Source: Siderastrea radians (lineage: Eukaryota; Cnidaria; Anthozoa; Scleractinia; Rhizangiidae). From it: DNA of 64,000 bases. The position numbers were made by a program, and so were the translations under genes. Under the pieces are notes generated by a model that saw only the letters and a list, made by a program, of their open reading frames with translations, was not told where the DNA came from and made no database searches. Shown piece after piece: positions 58,091-64,000 of the stretch (its first letter is position 1; each line of letters opens with the position of its first letter). The DNA is taken from contig OZ024889.1 of assembly GCA_964017195.1 (NCBI GenBank), positions 61,403,858 to 61,467,857 of the forward strand, written 5' to 3'.

Positions 58091-58886
58091 CCAGAAACTA
58101 TTTGTTCGCTTGTCGGAACAAACGATCTTAAGGCAGACATTCGCCTTCATAGCTTTATTTATACCTGATTTATATTTTTAGGTTTAATAAAATATTGGGG
58201 ATAGCCCAGTAGTGAACTAGTTACCTATCCACGGAAGGCGGGGAAGAGTAATTGATTTAAAAAATTGTGCATGATCAAAATATTTGGAACAAGACAAGAA
58301 ATTCTGAAGAATTTACAGGCGGCGGATAGTTTCGGCAAAGGAGGTTTCTAAAAACTTTAATAGTTTGTGGTTACGAACAATTTGCTTTTCCGGTATGTAA
58401 CGAATGAAATGTATGTAAAGATATTATAGCGGAGCCGGCGCGCTGGCGCGTTAGCGCAGCTCCATTGCTAAGGAAATTTGGTAACCTATCAAGCCAAGAA
58501 ATTTTGGTAGTGACGTAATAGTCACGTGACCGTCCGTCCGTCCGTCCGTACCCACCACAGGAATACCAATACACTTCATACACTGGGTAAAACCCTGTGC
58601 TGAATCCCGTGTGTTTTTGGCGCGAAATCGCATGATGACCCGCGTTGTAGCAAAACTGAAGCAAAGACATTGTTAATGGAAAAAAATGTCCAAAAGAATA
58701 CTCAGTTGTCTTTTTGGTGGAAGGGGAAAAGTTCAATTTAGGCGAAAAAAAAATTAGGCGATAAAGTTCAGGCGAAAAGTTCAAATTTGCCTCGTCGGTT
58801 CTGTTCGAACTCGATCGGCACACCGCTTGAGTTCGCCGCTTTTCGCAGCGGTTTCGACGCCAATTATCGACAATTATAGCAGCGCT
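58091..58886. other. No gene recognised; short (CCGT)n run
   Basis: Probably repeat-derived sequence, including GACCGTCCGTCCGTCCGT near 58530. A 192-codon minus-strand open frame has no domain and is best regarded as accidental. Confidence 0.4.
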
Positions 58887-60590
58887 GGATCGGATCGGAC
58901 CGGACTCACACAAACCTGGATCAGCTCGAAGTCTTTTAAACAAACCCATATCTACTCATTGAAAGTAGGCGCATTTCAAATTTCCACTAAAAATGGCCAA
59001 GTGGCATCTCTGGATCAAGATGACGAAGACAGATCAAGAAAGTGATTGCCATTGCACTGTTTTCGCTTTTTCTTCTCCATTCTGTCGTGAAGACTTTTTG
59101 CTTATTGTTATGGGTTTACACTCTGTAAACTACTTCATGAAAAGAATATTTGTTTTGCTAGAGGGAGAGATCTAAGCGGAATTATGAAGGGGAAAGGTAC
59201 TGAAAGCGTGTGCCAAAACATGTACAATTGAGTCAGTACCGAATTGAGCACAAAGTAGCAACAATATCAAGATAACTCCCGTCTTTCTCCTTCTTCTTTC
59301 TTTTTCATTACAGGGTTTTTAGAATGTAATCAGAGCTACCTCACAAATGGTACTAAGACGAAACATAAAGCTCTTAGATTAGCCGTATAACAAGGATACC
59401 TGCTTCCGTTTTTTGTCCAGATTCTAGAAAGGTGGAAGATCTGCGCTGACAATTACGATAGCTTGATTCATACGATGGTACAGTGTTCGCGGTAAGCCCG
59501 CATGCCGAAAATGATGTTAAGTTTGAGCAAAAGGTTTGATGTCACCTCATCAAAACCCCCCCAAAAAATGTGATCTACTGAGGTAATAAGTATAGAATGG
59601 TAGTTTCTTTCGACCTATTCAACAAGGCAACCTATCACTTTAGTATAAGAAAATAATCCGTTTGCTTTGTAACATTGATGTAGGTTTAATTATTGATTTT
59701 GTTTCAGGTTTTCTGAAAAATCCCTTTCAAGTAATGACAGTATAGTAGAAGTTTCTTTTCAATCGACAGCCAAGTTCATTCAGGAGCATTATAGTTTCAT
59801 TTCGATATTCACAATCAAAGTGTCTAATCAAATTATATTAGCTTTGCAAGTGTTTGCATGCAAAATGTTTCAAAGACTTTACAGTGAACACAAATATCCT
59901 TCCACATTTTATAAAATAATAATTTAACCTCTTTCTGGTTCATTTCAACAATGTGATTTAGCATAAACCAAAGAAAACACACAGTTCATATGCAAAATTT
60001 CACTAGTTGTTACATGTCAAAACAGGGTCTCAAACTGAAAGATTTTTGTCCTTACTAATCGTATTTTTGTCACTGATTTTTGGAAGGGGTAAATCGTTCA
60101 GTCATGTGACTAGTTTCTGCAGATGTTATTGTGTATAAATCCAACATCATCTAGTATTTTCATGTTTACTGGTCGATTCATTAATAGCTACAATTTCAAG
60201 TAGAGGACAGCAAAGACAAGATTACCTTGATATCATTGTTACTTTAGGCTCTATTCCTCTTTGGCTTTCCGCTTGGATCTCTCCCTCTAGAAAGGGGTAA
60301 TCGCTTAATGAAGTAGTTTAAATGCATAACAACAAACGGTAAGTCTTAACCACAGAATGGAGAAGGAAAAAGCCTGATCTCTCTTCGTCATCTTGATCCA
60401 GAGATATCACGACCATTTTTAGTGGAAATTTGAAATGCGCCTACTTTCAATGAGTAGATATGGGTTTGTTTAATAGAATTCGAGCCGATCCAGGTTTTGT
60501 GAGTCCGGTCCGATCCGATCCCGATTTTGTTAGTCCGATCCGATCCGATCCGATCCGATCCGATCCGGTCCGATCCGGTCCGATCCAGAT
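58887..60590. mobile_element. Inverted-repeat element with ~150-bp arms and GATCC array
   Basis: The arms 58887-59035 and 60377-60523 are inverted. They share GGATCGGACCGGACTCAC, AAACAAACCCATATCTACTC and TTTCAAATTTCCACTAAAAA. The right side continues into a CGATC/CGGTC pentamer array to about 60590. The 1.3-kb interior encodes nothing recognisable. Confidence 0.7.
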
Positions 60591-60599
60591 TTTTTGTCA

Positions 60600-61675
60600 A
60601 CCGCCGAAAAATGCCGCGTTATTCCCGCCGTCTCGACACATTTGGTTTCGTTTCGTTTCGTTTCCCAAAATAGAATAAGCCACTATGGCATGGTTTATTA
60701 GGTTTCCAATGGCGTGACATCACGCTATTTAGCAATTCCTAAAATTAATCTGCTAGCGGTGAGTTCTGTCTCAGGTTCAGCACACAACAAAGGTAAGGTT
60801 ATTATTGCCCGTTAGTTACCATTTCACGTAATCAAAGGAAAGAACCGAGTTGAATACAAGTTGAATGTGTGTTTGTGTGTGTGTTTGTTTTTTGCTTCAA
60901 TGACCGAGTACACTAAGAAGGAGCGTTGTCAACGATTATCATACTTCTCGCAAGACATGCGCCGACGTGGAATATTAATACGAAATGATACTTAAGGATT
61001 GTCACAAAAACGTAACGATTTCATTTTGGCTGTTTCTGCCACAGGACTGATAAATTTGATGTAGTTCGGCCCAGAAAAAAGGGCTTATCTTCAGTGTCTG
61101 GCGACTTGCAGCGGCGTGCAGTTGGGTGCTTAATGTAAAGAAAATAATTCAATCAGTGCTAGTATAGGCGATGAATTAACATAAAGAACGTTCCGGTTGA
61201 TGGGGTTAACTGACTAGCTTATAACAATGGATTTTTGTTATCGCAACCGTATAAATAACAAAATACGAGCTGACTATCGTATAAAAGGAAGCCGTTTTCT
61301 TAGCGTATGCGGTACATAAAAGACAAATTTTTTTAACGTTTTTTCTGTGCAAATAAAAAAATTGAGTTTGCCATTACTTCGTTTAAATCATTTTTGAGTC
61401 GATTTTCGACCCTGCTAAGACCTTCCGACCATTGTTGTCGTTTTTAGTCTGCTGCGTGACTGATTTTCGTGACAACCCCTGAGCCTGCGCTGTATCTGCG
61501 GCTTTATATAATCGTTCCAGGGTCGCTCCTGACTTTCGACCTTGGGAAACGTGGCATGGCATCCATGCATTTGTGCTGTGTAATGCCGAATTTCGCTCAA
61601 GAATATTATTTAATTGAGAACTTCAATAACTTCAGGCTGCACGTGGAGGGCTTTCTTGGTGTCAATTAAAGGACC
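60600..61675. other. No gene recognised
   Basis: No supported gene. A GTGTGTTTGTGTGTGTG run lies near 60865. Confidence 0.4.
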
Positions 61676-61920
61676 TTAAAGGGGCTATGTCATGGAGATT
61701 TCGACGTTTTTGGGTCAGAACTGCCCTACATTAAAACTTACTACCTTTCTCAGACACAACATCAGCTTGTAGAACACTAAAAGAAAGATATCAAGTGAAT
61801 TTGCGAAGAAAGAATATATCATAATCAGAGGTTTTTTTGAGTTCACCAAGACACGACGATAAGCTTGAAAACATTAGCCTAATTTTTTTCAAGTTGCAAT
61901 CCATTTCCAGCGAGGCCTTA
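61676..61920. repeat. Partial copy related to the hAT MITE at 35236-35629
   Basis: It begins AAAGGGGCTATGTCATGGAG. It shares GATATCAAGTGAATTT, ATAATCA and TTTCAAGTTGCAATCCA in the same order as the MITE. Only the left part is present. Confidence 0.55.
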
Positions 61921-62463
61921 AGGTCGGCACACACGAAGGGACTAGTCCCTGCGACTGGTCCCTGCCACTGGTCCCCTGTAGTGTGTACACGAAGGAAATA
62001 GTTGCGGGGACAAGTCCCTTGAAAAAATCAATTTAGGGCGCTTTAACTGAAATTCGCCGAAATGTGGAGACGAAAAATAAAGCGATTCTCAACAGTGAAA
62101 CTGAATTTACTAGATTAACCACAAAACATTAAAATAAATCAACTGCAAACCGGTTCATACCTCGTGCGGTCTATCAGTGTTTGTCATTTGCAATTTCGAT
62201 AAAGTTTTTTCTCCAGTATCCAGTTTTTTCTCCAGATTCACAGCATCGCCTCCATTATCTTCCTTTGAAAATTTCTTTCAAACAGTAGTAGTGATCAACA
62301 TCGCTGTTGACTACATTGTGAGAAAAAAGTTAGTAAACGTTAATTATTAACCGAGTTTTTCCCCGTTTACTGTTTACTGACTAAAAGGGATTTTTGTAAC
62401 TGTTTACTGACTAGAGGTATACCCCATTGACACCCTCTGATAACGATTGTGTGCAATTTTAGA
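61921..62463. other. Upstream of the sulfotransferase-like gene
   Basis: It starts with CGAAGGGACTAGTCCC and related GGTCCC repeats (61935-62025), likely a MITE end. An acceptor-like TGTGCAATTTTAG ends at about 62463, so an upstream non-coding exon of the next gene is possible. Confidence 0.45.
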
Positions 62464-62501
62464 CGACAGACCCATTCAGCTACCAACTGCGGTCTTCCAG
62501 C

Positions 62502-63329
62502 ATGGCAAACAAGATACCAAGCAAGCACGTGTTTTTGTGGACAGCACCAAGGTCTTGTTCCTCTGCGTTTGAGCGTTCCATCATGACGTTACCTAGTACT
62601 CGGCTGATGTCTGAACCGTTTTCAACCGCTTATTTCTTTGGTCCACAAAGACAAAGCCGGCGCTACGAATCACAAGAGATCGATCCCAATGGAAACTACG
62701 ACGACGTGGTTAAAGCCATATTGGATCAAGCCAATGATGATAGTATTGATTTGGTCTTCGTGAAAGACATGGCGTATTACCTACGAGGGAGATTGGGTTT
62801 GTTGAAAGAGTTAAGGTTGTTTCGGGATGCGAGACATTCATTTCTCATCCGGGAACCAAGAAAGGCAATTCCTTCCCTGTATCGAGCGAGTCAAAACCCA
62901 GAAATCCGATCATCTGGCTGGGATTATTTCGACCCTGACGAGGCTGGTTTCAAGGAACTTTACGAGATGTATGCGTTTGTTAAAGAAAACCTCGATCCCA
63001 GTCCTGTGGTTGTCGAAGCTGATGACTTGATTGAGTCACCTAAGGAGATCATGAAGGCCTACTGTGATGGAGTTGGTATCAAATATGAAGAAGACATGAC
63101 TTCTTGGAAGGCACTAGGCGAGGTTCCTGAGCCCTGGCAGGATGTCTGGGTACAAGCTTGGCGGAAAGGTGCTTTAATCAGCAGCGGTTTTATCAAGACA
63201 GACAGGCCCAGTAACGCTGTTTCATCCAATGAATCCGATGTGACTTACCCCTCTGACGTCATCAAAGCCATTGAGGAAAGCCAGCCATTTTATCAGAAAA
63301 TGTGTTGTTTTAAAATAAGATTGGTCTGA
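62502..63329 (+). CDS. Sulfotransferase-like P-loop protein
   Basis: It is an intact single-exon frame of 275 residues. Residues 14-23 (TAPRSCSSAF) form a P-loop-like PAPS 5'-phosphosulfate site. Residues 114-127 (FLIREPRKAIPSLY) resemble the 3'-phosphate site, with Arg117 and Ser125 in the expected places. There is no signal peptide or membrane anchor, so a cytosolic enzyme is likely. Marine-invertebrate relatives are often auto-annotated as branched-chain aminotransferase-like because of fused homologues, but no aminotransferase part is present here. The substrate is unknown. The start is supported by an acceptor 38 bases upstream. A polyadenylation signal AATAAA lies at 63533-63538. Confidence 0.8.
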   Translation: MANKIPSKHVFLWTAPRSCSSAFERSIMTLPSTRLMSEPFSTAYFFGPQRQSRRYESQEIDPNGNYDDVVKAILDQANDDSIDLVFVKDMAYYLRGRLGLLKELRLFRDARHSFLIREPRKAIPSLYRASQNPEIRSSGWDYFDPDEAGFKELYEMYAFVKENLDPSPVVVEADDLIESPKEIMKAYCDGVGIKYEEDMTSWKALGEVPEPWQDVWVQAWRKGALISSGFIKTDRPSNAVSSNESDVTYPSDVIKAIEESQPFYQKMCCFKIRLV

Positions 63330-64000
63330 CTGTGTTGCTTCACGGTTGGTCAGTTCAAAAAGAAACTTTCTACCTATCATAAAAATTCCATTGATCTCTT
63401 TTCGCCCTCCTCCAACCCTTCATAGGTCAAGAGAATTACCCCCCTCATTCCTTCAAAGGTCAAGAGAATTACCCACTCCCTCTCCTTTTGGAGACTGAAT
63501 CTTGCGTTGCCTCTATGACATTATTCCCAATTAATAAAATTGCTTTTCTTTTGTATCTTTATATATCTTGATGCGATAACAAGGAAGCCGTACAGTCATG
63601 GGTCTATTTTAGGATCCCCGCTATTTATGGTGACCTTGTCTTTTTTAAATTAAATAATAATTTATATATAATTTCATTGAATAAAACATTGCCTCAATCT
63701 GACATGATGATCGTGGTTTATCTGTTAAAGGAAATGTTAGTAAAACAGCTTATTCGCATAGCGTATTCGAAAAAAATAAATAACCTTGAATAAATTTTAC
63801 TCGAACACATTCCAAAATTAGAGACTACTCGCAGTCTAAACAGATACCGTTAAAACAGGTCAGAAAACTTATTATTCTGCTCGGAGTTAATGTTATTTCT
63901 GACGATTGAGCTTGCAAATAAGACTGAAATAAATAATTTGTCGGAATAGAATAGAATAGAAACGTTATTAACGTGTCTAAAGTGTCTAGCAGGGGGGAAT
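63330..64000. other. 3' flank of the sulfotransferase-like gene
   Basis: It contains a short direct repeat (GGTCAAGAGAATTACCC at about 63425 and 63460) and the AATAAA at 63533-63538. No further gene was seen up to the window end. Confidence 0.5.

Noticed and set aside
58371..58949. 192-codon minus-strand open frame
   Set aside because: Low-complexity and repeat-derived sequence with no recognisable domain.
60388..60678. Open frames rich in Ser-Asp-Arg-Ile-Gly
   Set aside because: They are translations of the CGATC pentamer array.

Overview
The window looks like nuclear DNA of an anthozoan cnidarian, most likely a stony coral or close relative. It is AT-rich, has spliced genes with GT/AG introns, and is dense in transposons. 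It carries a TPR-CHAT gene of the kind that is expanded in corals, tRNA-derived SINEs, LINEs ending in tetranucleotide tails, a Ty3 element, and TTAA-, TTA- and 8-bp-target-site DNA transposons. No bacterial operons, rRNA or CRISPR arrays were seen. The species cannot be fixed from the sequence alone.

Genes. (1) 2287-4656, minus: a three-exon gene, intact over 337 residues, for an ATP-grasp ligase that resembles bacterial microviridin/graspetide maturases (MvdC/MvdD type). This is the most unusual gene here. (2) 24990-29449, plus: a TPR-CHAT protein with about 21 nearly identical 120-bp TPR units and a His/Cys CHAT protease domain, broken once by a 2-bp insertion. (3) 33375-53673, minus: the first four exons of a CCDC57-like centrosomal coiled-coil gene, carrying a nonsense codon and several frameshifts. 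Its third intron has been swollen to 17 kb by transposons. (4) 62502-63329, plus: an intact single-exon sulfotransferase-like P-loop protein.

Mobile DNA fills much of the rest. A 4.3-kb Ty3/gypsy element (46416-50714) has LTRs that appear identical, but its integrase zinc finger is broken. A 12.3-kb candidate DNA transposon (33931-46216) has 18-bp inverted ends and long ACATAG-rich subterminal arrays. It contains a 4.8-kb Kolobok-like element (36239-41036) with remnants of a THAP domain and a P2X7-like exon. Several other inverted-repeat elements each carry their own short subterminal motif: AGGATCCT, ATCGAT, GAGTCAAGTTC, GTTCTTA, TTCGTTTTCGAG or GATCC. Many small MITEs, four SINE-like loci and three LINE fragments are also present.

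Two non-coding signals stand out. One is a hammerhead-ribozyme-like motif (13945-14019), located in a segment that is absent from a second copy of the surrounding repeat. The other is an uninterrupted (TCAC)n array of about 1.2 kb (14828-16026) that forms the 3' tail of a minus-strand LINE fragment.

All family assignments come from reading motifs by eye. No database search was possible.
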